Made by a program: the position numbers and the translations under genes
Origin: Streptomyces globosus
GTDB lineage: Bacteria > Actinomycetota > Actinomycetes > Streptomycetales > Streptomycetaceae
Reading direction: 5' to 3'
Length of the DNA stretch: 64,000 bases
Assembly (NCBI RefSeq): GCF_003325375.1
Contig: NZ_CP030862.1
Coordinates: forward strand, 371,001 to 435,000
Notes under the pieces: generated by a model
Databases searched by the model: none
Told to the model about the DNA's origin: nothing
Seen by the model: only the letters and a program-made list of their open reading frames with translations
In this document: positions 37,792 through 46,598 of the stretch, piece after piece
Position numbering within the stretch: the first letter of the stretch is position 1
How the letters are laid out: every line of letters starts with the position of its first letter

Positions 37792-37818
37792 GCCCGGCGG
37801 GGATCCCCTCCGCCGGGC
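37792..37818. terminator. bidirectional terminator
   Basis: A perfect 9-bp stem (37792-37800 with 37810-37818) between the convergent M23 peptidase and LamG-type genes. Confidence 0.6.
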
Positions 37819-37822
37819 GGGC

Positions 37823-39112
37823 TCAGTAGAGCAGCCAGGCCCCGGTCGGCTCGACCGACGCATTCGCCTTGCCCGGCTTCAGCGTGTCGACCTGCGCCGC
37901 GGACAGCGCCTTGTCATAGGTCTGGATGCTGTCCATGGCCCCGTTCCACGCGGCCGTCCACTTGTCCTCGTGCCGGACCCGCGCCAGCTGGAGCGGCCCC
38001 TTCGCGTCGTGGATGCCGGGAACCGCCGCCTCGCCGGCCTTCTTCCCGTTCACGTACAGGGCGATCTGCTTGCGCTCCGCGTCGTACGTCGCGGTCAGCT
38101 CGGCGAAGGTCTTCTCCATCTTCGAGCTCTTGCCGCTGACGACGACGGTCGTGGCGTCCGCGCCCTGGTCCCCGGTCTGGACGCGGAACACCCAGGCCGG
38201 CTTCCCCTTCACCTGGTCCAGGCCCAGCGCGAACGACGACGACTTCTCGTTGCCCTGGCTGACGGCGATCTGCCGGCCCTTGGTGGAGCGGACCCAGACG
38301 CGGGCCGAGACGGTGAAGCTCTTGGACGTGTCGACGATCTGCTTCTCGGACTCCGCGTAGGAGTTCTCACCGCCCCTGGTGCGGATCTCGAAGCGCTTGT
38401 CGATCGGGAAGACGCCCGCGTCGGGGCCCATCTTCAGCGGCGCCTTGCCGGCGCGGTCCCGGATCTGCGTCGGGTCGTCCTTGACGGTGGGGCTGTTGTC
38501 CACGGGCTTCTTGCTCTTGGAGCCGCTCGGCGAGGGCGAGCCCGGCTCGGAGGCCGCCGGCCGGCCGTCCGCCTGCGGCTGCTCCCCGCCGTCCCCGCCG
38601 AGCAGCCAGAACGCGCCGCCGCCGGCGAGCAGCGCCAGCACGGTCGCGCCGCCGACGATCCCCCACGTCCTCTTCTTGCGCCGCTCGGACGCCGTGCGGT
38701 CGGCCAGCGCCTCCCAGTCGGGCTGCCCGGACTGCTGCGGGTAGAACGGCGCCGGTGCCGGGGCCTCGTGGACGGGCAGCCCGGCCGGCGGCCACTGCGC
38801 GGGCGGCATGGTCGGATTCTGCTGGAACGGCCCGCCGGGCGCTCCCGGCGCTCCGGGCGCTCCCGCTCCGGCCGGTGCGCCGGGGCCGTCCTGCCGGTAC
38901 GGGTTCGGGGCGCCCGCCTGCGGGAAGCCGTAGCCGCCCTGCGGGGCGGCCCCGCCCGGCGGAGGGCCGAAGCCGCCGCCCGCCGCGGGCTGTCCGGGCG
39001 GGAAGCCGTAGCCGCCGCCGGGTGCCGGCGGGACCGGCGGGAACCCGTAGCCGCTGTTCCCCGGAGCGGGCTCGGGCTGCGGGGTGTTCGGGGGATGCTT
39101 GCCGTCGGTCAT
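37823..39112 (-). CDS. membrane-anchored LamG-like (concanavalin-type) protein
   Basis: 429 residues: a Pro/Gly-rich cytoplasmic N-terminus (about 1-145, with YGFPP repeats), a basic KKRTWG stop and one membrane helix (about 160-180), then an extracellular Ser/Lys linker and a LamG-like jelly-roll domain (about 240-410, FTVSARVWVRSTKG, ALYVNGKKAG, GAMDSIQTYDKALS). LamG domains bind sugars or proteins. It resembles Streptomyces cell-surface proteins of unknown role. The ATG at 39112 was chosen over longer basic extensions. Confidence 0.82.
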   Translation of the reverse strand: MTDGKHPPNTPQPEPAPGNSGYGFPPVPPAPGGGYGFPPGQPAAGGGFGPPPGGAAPQGGYGFPQAGAPNPYRQDGPGAPAGAGAPGAPGAPGGPFQQNPTMPPAQWPPAGLPVHEAPAPAPFYPQQSGQPDWEALADRTASERRKKRTWGIVGGATVLALLAGGGAFWLLGGDGGEQPQADGRPAASEPGSPSPSGSKSKKPVDNSPTVKDDPTQIRDRAGKAPLKMGPDAGVFPIDKRFEIRTRGGENSYAESEKQIVDTSKSFTVSARVWVRSTKGRQIAVSQGNEKSSSFALGLDQVKGKPAWVFRVQTGDQGADATTVVVSGKSSKMEKTFAELTATYDAERKQIALYVNGKKAGEAAVPGIHDAKGPLQLARVRHEDKWTAAWNGAMDSIQTYDKALSAAQVDTLKPGKANASVEPTGAWLLY

Positions 39113-39179
39113 GCCAGGGATGCTAGAACACGCCGCCGTACAGGCGTACGACCCGGTCCCATCCCCCGTATGCCGCCGC

Positions 39180-40493
39180 TCACTCCGGCAGCCGGACGAT
39201 CGGGAAGCTGCCCGTCGCCGTCGGCGCGTGCTCCGGCAGCCACAGGACGGCCACCGCACCCGCGGCGGACCCCTCCTGGTCCGAGCCGCCCGGGGCGGCC
39301 ACGTTCCGGAACGTCAGCCGTGCGCCCAGCACACGCGCCTGCCCCTCCGCGATGGTCAGCCCCAGCCCGTGGCCCCCGCCGGCCCGGTCCGTCGACCCCG
39401 TGCGGAACCGGCTCGGGCCCTCCCGCAGCAGCGCCTCGGGGAAGCCGGGGCCGTGGTCGCGGACCCGGACCACCCGGCCCTCGACGTCGACCTGGACCGG
39501 CGGGCGCCCGTAACGGGCCGCGTTCGCCAGCAGGTTGCCGAGGATCCGCTCCAGGCGCCGCGGGTCGGTGCTGACGATCTCGTCCGCGACGATCCGGACG
39601 GTCGCCTCCGGCATCTGCGCCGCCACCCGGCGCCCCACGAACTCGCCCAGCGCCAGGTCCTGGAGCTCCGCCCGCTCGGACGCGCTGTCCAGCCGGGCCA
39701 CCTCCAGGACGTCCTCGACGAGCGCCCGCATGGCCCGCGCCCGGTCCAGGACCAGCTCGGTCGGCCGGCCCGGCGGCAGCAGCTCCGCCGCCGTCAGCAG
39801 GCCCGTCACCGGGGTCCGCAGCTCGTGCGCGATGTCCGCGGTCACCCGCCGCTCGGCCTCCAGCCGCTGCTGGAGGGCGTCCGCCATGGCGTCGACCGCG
39901 CGCGCCAGGTCGTCGGTCTCGTCGCGGACGACGCCGCCGACGGCGTCCCGGACCCGCACGTCGGGGTCGCCGTGGGCGACGCGCTGCGCGGCGGCGGCGG
40001 CCTTCCGCAGCCGACGGGAGATCTGCCCGCCGATGAGCACGCCGAAGGCCGCGCCGGCGACGACGGCGGTCAGCGAGCCGACGACCAGCGCCCGGTCGAG
40101 GTCGCGCACCAGCTTGGCGCTGTCCTTGAAGGTGGTGTGCAGGGAGAGGACCTGGCCGTTGCCGAGCGGCACCGCCGCCCACACCTCGGGCAGGCCCCTG
40201 CGGGACTCCTGGATGTAGGTGCCGCGCCGACCCGACTTGGCCTTCTCCCGCAACTCCGCGGGCAGGTCGGGGTCGTTGAGCTTGGCGCCCATCGGCGGCT
40301 TGCGGCCGGCCTCGACGTTGCGGGCGATGAACTGGACGCGGTCGAGCTGCACCTCTCGGGCGCTGTCGAGCATCGAGGTCCGGGCGCCGCTGTGCACGAC
40401 GAGGCTCAGGGCGACGACGACGAGCGCGGCGACGGCGGCGATGGCCGAGGCGATCTTCCAGCGGATGCCCGTGCGGAAGGTGAAGCGTCTCAT
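39180..40493 (-). CDS. cseC: sensor histidine kinase CseC
   Basis: 437 residues: two membrane helices (about 12-34 and 125-150) enclosing an extracellular sensor region, a HAMP-like linker, the phosphoacceptor box VTADIAHELRTPVTG, and the ATPase domain (ILGNLLANAARYG, VRDHGPGF, GGGHGLGLTIAEG). In S. coelicolor CseC senses cell-envelope damage such as glycopeptide action and phosphorylates CseB. The start overlaps the cseB stop by four bases (ATGA). Confidence 0.93.
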   Translation of the reverse strand: MRRFTFRTGIRWKIASAIAAVAALVVVALSLVVHSGARTSMLDSAREVQLDRVQFIARNVEAGRKPPMGAKLNDPDLPAELREKAKSGRRGTYIQESRRGLPEVWAAVPLGNGQVLSLHTTFKDSAKLVRDLDRALVVGSLTAVVAGAAFGVLIGGQISRRLRKAAAAAQRVAHGDPDVRVRDAVGGVVRDETDDLARAVDAMADALQQRLEAERRVTADIAHELRTPVTGLLTAAELLPPGRPTELVLDRARAMRALVEDVLEVARLDSASERAELQDLALGEFVGRRVAAQMPEATVRIVADEIVSTDPRRLERILGNLLANAARYGRPPVQVDVEGRVVRVRDHGPGFPEALLREGPSRFRTGSTDRAGGGHGLGLTIAEGQARVLGARLTFRNVAAPGGSDQEGSAAGAVAVLWLPEHAPTATGSFPIVRLPE

Positions 40494-41194
40494 CCCTTGA
40501 GCTTGTATCCGAAGCCGCGGACCGTTTCGATCCGGTCCTGCCCGATCTTGGTGCGCAGGCGCTGCACGTGGACGTCGACGACACGGGTGTCGCCGCCCCA
40601 GTCGTAGTCCCAGACCCGCTCCAGCAGCCGGTCCCGGGAGAGCACGGTGCCGGGCGCGGAGGAGAACTCCAGCAGCAGCCGCATCTCGGTCGGGGTGAGC
40701 GCCACCGGCGCGCCCGCCCTGCGGACCTCCATGCCCTCGGTGTCGACCTCCAGGTCCCCGAAGGCGAGGATCCCGTTCCCGGGCCCGCCGTCGCCGGGCC
40801 CGCCGGCCCCGTTCGGGCCGCCTGCGTGGCCGAAGCGGCGCAGGACGGCCCGGATCCTGGCGACGAGGACGGCGCCGTCGAACGGCTTGGTGACGTAGTC
40901 GTCCGCGCCGGCCTCCAGGCCGAGGACCACGTCGATGGAGTCGGCCCGCGCCGACAGCATGATCACGGGGACGGTGGACTCGTCGCGGATGCGGCGGCAC
41001 AGGCTGACGCCGTCCATGCCGGGCACCATCACGTCCAGGAGGGCGATGTCGGGCCGGCAGGCCCGGAAGGACTCCAGGCCCGACAGGCCGTCGGGCATGG
41101 CGGTGACCGTGAACCCGTCGCGCTCCAGCGCCAGGGTGGTGGCCTCGCGGATGACGTCGTCGTCCTCCACGAACAGGACATGGGTCTCGGCCAT
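40490..41194 (-). CDS. cseB: response regulator CseB
   Basis: 234 residues: an OmpR/PhoB-type receiver (VLFVEDDDVIREA, phosphoacceptor Asp in IALLDVMVPGMDG, KPF switch) and a winged-helix output domain (LTPTEMRLLLEFSSAPGTVLSR, VVDVHVQRLRTKIG). A Gly/Pro linker with an extra GGPGDGGPGNG insertion separates the two domains. Phospho-CseB activates sigE. It follows cseA and precedes cseC in the operon. Confidence 0.95.
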   Translation of the reverse strand: MAETHVLFVEDDDVIREATTLALERDGFTVTAMPDGLSGLESFRACRPDIALLDVMVPGMDGVSLCRRIRDESTVPVIMLSARADSIDVVLGLEAGADDYVTKPFDGAVLVARIRAVLRRFGHAGGPNGAGGPGDGGPGNGILAFGDLEVDTEGMEVRRAGAPVALTPTEMRLLLEFSSAPGTVLSRDRLLERVWDYDWGGDTRVVDVHVQRLRTKIGQDRIETVRGFGYKLKG

Positions 41195-41295
41195 GCGCAC
41201 GCCTCGCCTCGGTATCTTCGCTTCGTCGGCGGGCCGCCCGGGCCCGGGTCCTGGGTCTGCCGGCGCCGGGTCGCCCCGGGTGCCGGCGCGGCGCC

Positions 41296-41982
41296 TCAGC
41301 CCTTCGGGCTGACCGCCGGGGCGGGCAGGGCCCCGCCGTCGATGTTGCTGTAGTCGGTGTGCACGCGGTCGTGCTCGGTGAACCTCTCCCCGTCCCAGCG
41401 GTAGGTGACCACGTCCTCGCCGGAGGGGTAGGCGAGCGGGTCGCTCTTGCCGTACACCGGCTTGGTGACGACCAGGTCGCCCCGGTCGATCTCCGCGTAG
41501 ACGGGCGGCTGCTCGTCCGAGAACACATTCTCGTACCTGCCGTCCTCGGCCCGGTACACGTAGGAGCCGCGGCCCAGGGCGTCGGCGCAGGACAGCACGT
41601 TCACCACGATGTCGGCGGCCGGGCCGCCGGTGACCTTCCCGTAGCTGACGTCGACCGGGTACTCCTTGCCCGTGCAGGGCTTGAGGTCCCGCTTCACCTG
41701 CGGGTTGACCTTGGGGTCCGCCATCAGCAGGGCGACCGGGTCGACCTTCTGGTACGGCTTCCCCGACCCGCCCGGCGCACTCGGCGCGGTGCCCGCCGGG
41801 GCCGGCGGCGAGCCGCTCTTCGCGACGGTCTCCGTGCGGGCGGGGCCGCCGTCGCGCAGCCCCGTCCCCGCGGCCGAGCAGCCGACCGCGAACAGCACGG
41901 TGCCGACGAGGACGATCGTCCCCGCCGACATCAGTACCAGCGGCCCTCTGCCGCTCAGGAGTTGGCCGTTCAGGCCGCGCAC
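41296..41982 (-). CDS. cseA: lipoprotein CseA, negative modulator of the SigE system
   Basis: 228 residues with an N-terminal hydrophobic helix and a lipobox-like FAVGC (Cys35), then an extracellular domain with a Cys pair (KPCTGKE, NVLSCADA). The position between sigE and cseB, and the lipoprotein form, match CseA, which in S. coelicolor damps the SigE response. The GTG start overlaps the sigE stop by 13 bases. The lipobox lacks the usual Leu at -3. Confidence 0.85.
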   Translation of the reverse strand: MRGLNGQLLSGRGPLVLMSAGTIVLVGTVLFAVGCSAAGTGLRDGGPARTETVAKSGSPPAPAGTAPSAPGGSGKPYQKVDPVALLMADPKVNPQVKRDLKPCTGKEYPVDVSYGKVTGGPAADIVVNVLSCADALGRGSYVYRAEDGRYENVFSDEQPPVYAEIDRGDLVVTKPVYGKSDPLAYPSGEDVVTYRWDGERFTEHDRVHTDYSNIDGGALPAPAVSPKG

Positions 41983-42542
41983 CGCTCACGCCTCTCGTAC
42001 CGGATGGTGGGGTCACCGCGGTGGTCACCGCGCTCCAGCGCGCGCATGTCCAGGTTCCGGTTCTCCAGCTCCTGCCGGAGCCGGGCCAGTGCGCGGTGCA
42101 GGGTGCTCTTCACAGTACCCGTGGACATGCCCAGCGCGGCAGCGGTCTCCTCCGTGCTCATCTGCTCCCAGTGTCGCAGCACGACGACGCTGCGCTGCTT
42201 GGGGGCGAGCACCTTGAGGATGTCCATCAGCAGGGCGCGGTCGGCGCGCTGCTCGGTGCCGTCCTCGACGGAGGCGTCCGGGAGCTGTTCGGTGGGGACC
42301 TCCTCCAGCTTGCGGGCGCGCCACCACTCGGTACGGGTGTTGATCATGACGCGCCGCAGGTAGGCGTCGGCCAGGGACTTGTCGGCGATGCCGTCCCAGC
42401 GGCCGTAGGTGCGCACGAGGGCGGTCTGGAGCAGGTCCTGGGCGTCGGTGGGGTCCGGGACCAGGCGCCGGGCGCTGCGCAGCAGCGCGTCCTGCCGGGT
42501 GCGTACGTACTCCTCGAAGCCGAGTACCTCGCCGTGCGCCAT
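41970..42542 (-). CDS. sigE: ECF sigma factor SigE
   Basis: 190 residues. Region 2 (FEEYVRTRQDALLRSARRL, DAQDLLQTALVRTY, DAYLRRVMINTRTEWWRAR) and region 4 (LAPKQRSVVVLRHWEQMSTEETAAALGMSTGTVKSTLHRAL) are complete. SigE directs cell-envelope stress genes, including wall glycan and teichoic acid enzymes. It is the first gene of the sigE-cseA-cseB-cseC operon. A 13-bp palindrome (42658-42670) lies upstream. No classic anti-sigma gene is adjacent, as expected for this system. Confidence 0.95.
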   Translation of the reverse strand: MAHGEVLGFEEYVRTRQDALLRSARRLVPDPTDAQDLLQTALVRTYGRWDGIADKSLADAYLRRVMINTRTEWWRARKLEEVPTEQLPDASVEDGTEQRADRALLMDILKVLAPKQRSVVVLRHWEQMSTEETAAALGMSTGTVKSTLHRALARLRQELENRNLDMRALERGDHRGDPTIRYERRERCAA

Positions 42543-42657
42543 CTCCGACCGCCTCCGTTCCGTGCACCGCTCGTCCGCTGCAACGGACCCGAAGGTACGG
42601 AGGCGTTGTCACGAGCCTGTGCGGGCCAGCCTGCGGTGGGCGCACGGACACCCATAG

Positions 42658-42670
42658 GTTGTGTAACAAC
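42658..42670. promoter_or_regulatory. palindrome upstream of sigE (candidate CseB site)
   Basis: GTTGT-GTA-ACAAC, perfect 5-bp arms, lies 116 bases before the sigE start. It is AT-rich against the local background, and on the minus strand it is followed by CTATGGG, a possible -10 region. Confidence 0.4.
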
Positions 42671-42713
42671 GCCCGTGAGCTGGGCTTTCGCCGAGAAAAG
42701 CGGAATGGATCAG

Positions 42714-43667
42714 TCAGTCGGAGGCGGGATGCTGCGGCAGCCGGTACATGCCGCCGGACAGCGGTTCCACCAGCCCGTCGGCCACGAGCCCGTCCAGCGC
42801 GCGGGCCCGCTGTACGGGCTCGTTCCACACCGTGTCCAGCACCGCCTGGGGAACCGGCCCGACCGCGTCCCGCAGCACCGCGAGGAGCTTGCCGCGGACC
42901 TGCCGGTCCGTCCCCGCGTACGTCTGCCCGCGCCGCGGCGGCCCGTCGTGCGCGGGCTTGCCGGCCAGCCGCCACGCGCACTGGCCGGCCACGGGGCAGC
43001 GGGCGCAGTCGGGGTTGCGGGCCGTGCACACCAGGGCGCCGAGCTCCATGGAGGCCGCCGCCCAGCGGGCCGCGGTCGCCTCGTCCTGCGGCAGCAGCTC
43101 GCGGGCCAGGCGGCGCTCGGCCGCGGTGGTCGCGTTCGGCGGGTACTCGACGCCGGTCCGCGCGCGGGCGAAGACCCGGCGGACGTTGGTGTCGAGCACG
43201 GCGTGCCGCTGCCCGTACGCGAACGAGGCCACCGCGGCCGCCGTGTACTCGCCGATACCGGGGAGCGCCAGGAGCTGCGCGTGGTCCCGCGGCACGTCGC
43301 CGCCGTGCCGCTCCGTTATGGCCACGGCCGCTCCGTGCAGCCGCAGCGCGCGCCGCGGGTACCCGAGCCGCCCCCAGGCGCGTACGGCCTCACCGGGGGC
43401 CTCGGCGGCCAGGTCGGCGGGGCGCGGCCAGCGGGCCAGCCACTGCCCGTACACGGGCAGGACCCGGCTCACGGGTGTCTGCTGGAGCATGAACTCGCTG
43501 ACCATCACACCCCACGGGCCGGCCTCGGGGCGGCGCCAGGGCAGGTCGCGGGCGTGCTCGTCGAACCAGTCGATGACCGGCGCGTGCAGCGGGTGGGGGG
43601 CCGCCGGGGCGCCGGCGGCACCGGGGGAGCCGGCGGGTGCGGTGGTGGTCGTCCGGGATGCAGTCAT
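42714..43667 (-). CDS. mutY: A/G-specific adenine DNA glycosylase
   Basis: 317 residues. It removes A mispaired with 8-oxoG. The helix-hairpin-helix and catalytic Asp region is present (GIGEYTAAAVASF, VLDTNVRRV), as is the glycosylase Glu helix SEFMLQQTPVSRV. The [4Fe-4S] loop CTARNPDCARCPVAGQC has the classic C-x6-C-x2-C-x5-C spacing. It lies upstream of sigE on the same strand, separated by 171 bases. Confidence 0.95.
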   Translation of the reverse strand: MTASRTTTTAPAGSPGAAGAPAAPHPLHAPVIDWFDEHARDLPWRRPEAGPWGVMVSEFMLQQTPVSRVLPVYGQWLARWPRPADLAAEAPGEAVRAWGRLGYPRRALRLHGAAVAITERHGGDVPRDHAQLLALPGIGEYTAAAVASFAYGQRHAVLDTNVRRVFARARTGVEYPPNATTAAERRLARELLPQDEATAARWAAASMELGALVCTARNPDCARCPVAGQCAWRLAGKPAHDGPPRRGQTYAGTDRQVRGKLLAVLRDAVGPVPQAVLDTVWNEPVQRARALDGLVADGLVEPLSGGMYRLPQHPASD

Positions 43668-43689
43668 GGCTACCGCATCCTGGCACGTT

Positions 43690-44304
43690 TCAGGTCCGGC
43701 GTGCGGAGCCCGGACCGGTGAACCACATGGCCGTCGCGTTGCCGCTCGCCCGCATGGACGCGGCGATCCGGCCGACCGGCCCGGTCAGCGCCAGGACGAA
43801 GAGGGCGGCGACGATCCCGCCGCCCACCAGGCCCACGGCCACGTCGTGCGGGTAGTGCACGCCGACGAAGACCCGGGAGTACGCCATCAGCACCGCAATC
43901 GGCAGGGTCAGCAGCACCAGCCGGCGCAGCGCCAGGGCGAGGGCGACGGCCGCGGCGCCCGCGATGGCGGAGTGGTTGCTGGGGAAGGACCAGTCGCCCG
44001 GCTCCGGGCACACGGAGAGTGAGGCGGCCGCATTCGCGACGGCCCGGCAGGGCCGCTCCTCCTGGACGAGGACCTTCACGGTCTCGGAGACCACGTACGC
44101 GAACGCGGTGGCGAGGGGCGCGAGGACCGCGAGGGACACCGCCCGCGGGCTGCGCTGCCCGCGGGCGCGCCACCACACGGCTATGAAGAGGAAACCGAAT
44201 ATCAGCAGCCCGAGTTCGGTCCACACTTCGAACGCCGTCTGCACCCAACCGGGTGCCGAGCGGGCGGAGTCGGTGATGTCGCGGTAGAGGTCCGAGGTGT
44301 CCAT
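43690..44304 (-). CDS. PAP2-family phosphatase
   Basis: 204 residues with about six membrane helices. The three catalytic motifs of PAP2 lipid phosphatases are present: KVLVQEERPC (K-x6-RP), PSNHS and SRVFVGVHYPHDV. Such enzymes dephosphorylate undecaprenyl diphosphate or phosphatidate at the outer face of the membrane, which fits the envelope theme of the neighbourhood. The substrate cannot be fixed from the sequence. It ends 23 bases upstream of the mutY start. Confidence 0.9.
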   Translation of the reverse strand: MDTSDLYRDITDSARSAPGWVQTAFEVWTELGLLIFGFLFIAVWWRARGQRSPRAVSLAVLAPLATAFAYVVSETVKVLVQEERPCRAVANAAASLSVCPEPGDWSFPSNHSAIAGAAAVALALALRRLVLLTLPIAVLMAYSRVFVGVHYPHDVAVGLVGGGIVAALFVLALTGPVGRIAASMRASGNATAMWFTGPGSARRT

Positions 44305-44464
44305 GGTGACCGACCGTACTCAACGCCCGCGGGCGGCCGCGTGCCACCCCTGGCTGATAGTCCTCCCCGCGCCCTCCGCCTCCAGGATGATCATCGGCAG
44401 AACCGGGCGGATGTGCGGCATGTAGGGCGCGGTTCGGGCCCCGGATTCTCGTAGAGTTCCGTCC

Positions 44465-45268
44465 GTGGGATCTATGCGCAATCCGGTCGGGCCGCTCCCC
44501 TCCTCCATCTACTGGCGACGGAGGGCCGTCCTGGCGTCCGTCGTGGCGCTCATCGCGCTGCTCGCCGTATGGGCCGTCAGTTCCGGTGGCGGCACCTCCA
44601 GTACGAACGGGAAGGGCCAGGACGGACCCGACCCGGCGGCCTCGATCACACCCGGGCCCTCGGGCACCGGGCCGGCGATCAGTCAGGCCCCGGGCGGGCG
44701 AACCGAGTCGGGCGCCGGAACCGCCAAGAACGGTGAACCAAGCTCCGGTTCGGGCGGCGGCGCGGGCTCCGGCGCCGACTCCGGCTCCGCGGCGGGCGCG
44801 GGCGGCGGCGCCGGTGCGGCCGGCGGCGCGGCCGCGGCGCAGGTGCCGGCGGACTCCCCGCTGCCGACGTGCTCGACGAGCGCCCTCCAGTGGGAGGTCA
44901 AGAGCGCCAAGAACGAGTACGAGGCGGGCGAGAAGCCGCGTCTGGAACTGATCGCCCGCAACATCACCGGATCCACCTGCAAGGTCGATCTCGGCCCCAG
45001 GCAGGCCGTCGTGACGATCCTCCAGGCCGGCACCAGCAAGGCCGTCTGGTCCTCGGCGGACTGCCCGCAGGGCGCGGGCACGGCGTTCTTCCGCGTGCCG
45101 GCGCAGGGCGAGACCAGGCACACCGTCGAGTGGGACCGCAAGCCGAGCGCCGCCGACCAGTGCCAGACGCCCCCGCAGGGCGCGGCCGTCCCCGACACCT
45201 ACGTGGTGGAGGCCAAGGCCCCGGGACTGCCGGTGGCGCGGACCTCGTTCGTGCTGAAGCCGGAGTAG
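44465..45268 (+). CDS. membrane-anchored protein with extracellular DUF4232-like domain
   Basis: 267 residues: short cytoplasmic N-terminus, one helix (about 20-42), a long Gly/Ser/Ala linker (about 45-130), then a beta-rich domain with paired Cys (PTCSTSALQWEV, GSTCKVDLG, SADCPQG, DQCQTPP). The GTG lies seven bases after a TAGAGT -10 box, consistent with a leaderless message; an ATG three codons later is possible. It is divergent from the PAP2 gene and convergent with disA. Function unknown. Confidence 0.75.
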   Translation: MGSMRNPVGPLPSSIYWRRRAVLASVVALIALLAVWAVSSGGGTSSTNGKGQDGPDPAASITPGPSGTGPAISQAPGGRTESGAGTAKNGEPSSGSGGGAGSGADSGSAAGAGGGAGAAGGAAAAQVPADSPLPTCSTSALQWEVKSAKNEYEAGEKPRLELIARNITGSTCKVDLGPRQAVVTILQAGTSKAVWSSADCPQGAGTAFFRVPAQGETRHTVEWDRKPSAADQCQTPPQGAAVPDTYVVEAKAPGLPVARTSFVLKPE

Positions 45269-45274
45269 GCGCGG

Positions 45275-45299
45275 CGGGGGCCGGGAACGCCGGCCCCCG
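45275..45299. terminator. bidirectional terminator
   Basis: A perfect 10-bp stem (45275-45284 with 45290-45299) with a 5-base loop lies between a convergent gene pair. Confidence 0.6.
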
Positions 45300-45324
45300 T
45301 GGGCCCCGCCCCCGCCCGCGTCCG

Positions 45325-46449
45325 TCAGACGTAGCGTTCCAGGATCGAGGACTCCGCCAGGCGGGACAGCCCCTCGCGGACGCTGCGGGCGCGGGCCTCG
45401 CCGACCCCGTCGACGGCCTGGAGGTCGTCCACGCCGGCCGCGAGCAGCTTCTGCAGCCCGCCGAAGTGCTCCACCAGCCGCTCGATGATCGCGCCCGGCA
45501 GCCGCGGCACCTTCGCCAGCAGCCGGTAGCCGCGCGGCGACACCGCCGAGTCCAGCGTCTCGGGCGAGCCCGTGTACCCCAGCGCCCGCGCCACGATGCC
45601 CAGCTCCAGCAGCTCCGGGTGCGTCAGCGCGTCCAGGGCCGGCAGAGCCTCCTCGACGGTGCGCGACCGCTTCGCCGTCGGCTCGGGCACGTAGTCCCGG
45701 ATGACGAGCTCCCGCTCCTGCTCGATCCCGACCGTCAGCTCGTCCAGCTGGAGCGACAGCAGTCGCCCGTCCGTGCCCAGCTCGACCACGTACTCCGCGA
45801 TTTCCGTCGCGATCCGGCGGACCATTTCCAGCCGCTGCGCGACGGCCGTGACGTCGCGCACCGTGACCAGGTCCTCGATCTCCAGCGCCGACAGCGTGCC
45901 CGCGACCTCGTCCAGCCGGAGCTTGTACCGCTCCAGCGTGGCGAGCGCCTGGTTGGCCCGGGACAGGATCGCGCCCGACTCCTCCAGGACGCGGCGCTCC
46001 CCGTTCACGTACAGGGCGATCAGCCGCATCGACTGCGAGACGGACACGACGGGGAACCCGCACTGCTTGGAGACGCGGTCCGCGGTGCGGTGCCGGGTGC
46101 CGGTCTCCTCCGTCGGGATCGAGGCGTCCGGGACCAGCTGCACGCCGGCCCGCAGGATCTTGGTGAGGTCCTTGTCGAGGATGAGTGCGCCGTCGAGCTT
46201 GCACAGCTCCCGCAGCCGGGTCGCGGTGAACTCCACGTCCAGGACGAAACCGCCCGTGCACATCGCCTCGACGGCCTTGTCCATGCCGAGGACGATCAGG
46301 CCGCCGGTGTTGCCGCGGACGATCCTCTCCAGGCCGTCGCGCAGGGGCTGGCCGGGTGCGACCGCGCTCAGGGAGGCACGCATCATGGCCTCCTGCCTGG
46401 AGCTCGCGCCCGACTTCCCGGATGCTGCTGCCCCGTCCTTGGCTGCCAC
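45325..46449 (-). CDS. disA: DNA integrity scanning diadenylate cyclase DisA
   Basis: 374 residues. It joins two ATP into c-di-AMP and scans DNA for branched structures. The DAC active-site motifs are DGA (residues 86-88) and RHRTA (119-123). A linker helix region and a C-terminal helix-hairpin-helix domain (LVEHFGGLQKLLAAGVDDLQAVDGVGEARA) follow. The GTG at 46449 has a GGAGGAG ribosome site. In the same window a cell-wall hydrolase gene has a structured leader that may sense c-di-AMP. radA lies upstream on the same strand. Confidence 0.95.
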   Translation of the reverse strand: MAAKDGAAASGKSGASSRQEAMMRASLSAVAPGQPLRDGLERIVRGNTGGLIVLGMDKAVEAMCTGGFVLDVEFTATRLRELCKLDGALILDKDLTKILRAGVQLVPDASIPTEETGTRHRTADRVSKQCGFPVVSVSQSMRLIALYVNGERRVLEESGAILSRANQALATLERYKLRLDEVAGTLSALEIEDLVTVRDVTAVAQRLEMVRRIATEIAEYVVELGTDGRLLSLQLDELTVGIEQERELVIRDYVPEPTAKRSRTVEEALPALDALTHPELLELGIVARALGYTGSPETLDSAVSPRGYRLLAKVPRLPGAIIERLVEHFGGLQKLLAAGVDDLQAVDGVGEARARSVREGLSRLAESSILERYV

Positions 46450-46598
46450 TGCACTCCTCCGGTCGCGGGTTGCGCCGCCTGCGTAGGGCCGGGCGGACCA
46501 GCACAAAGTCTACCGGCGCCCGCTGCGCGCCCGCCGTGGCTTCGCCAGGTGCGCCCCGGGGGACCCCCGCACACGCCCGCCCGCAGGCCCTCCCGGGG

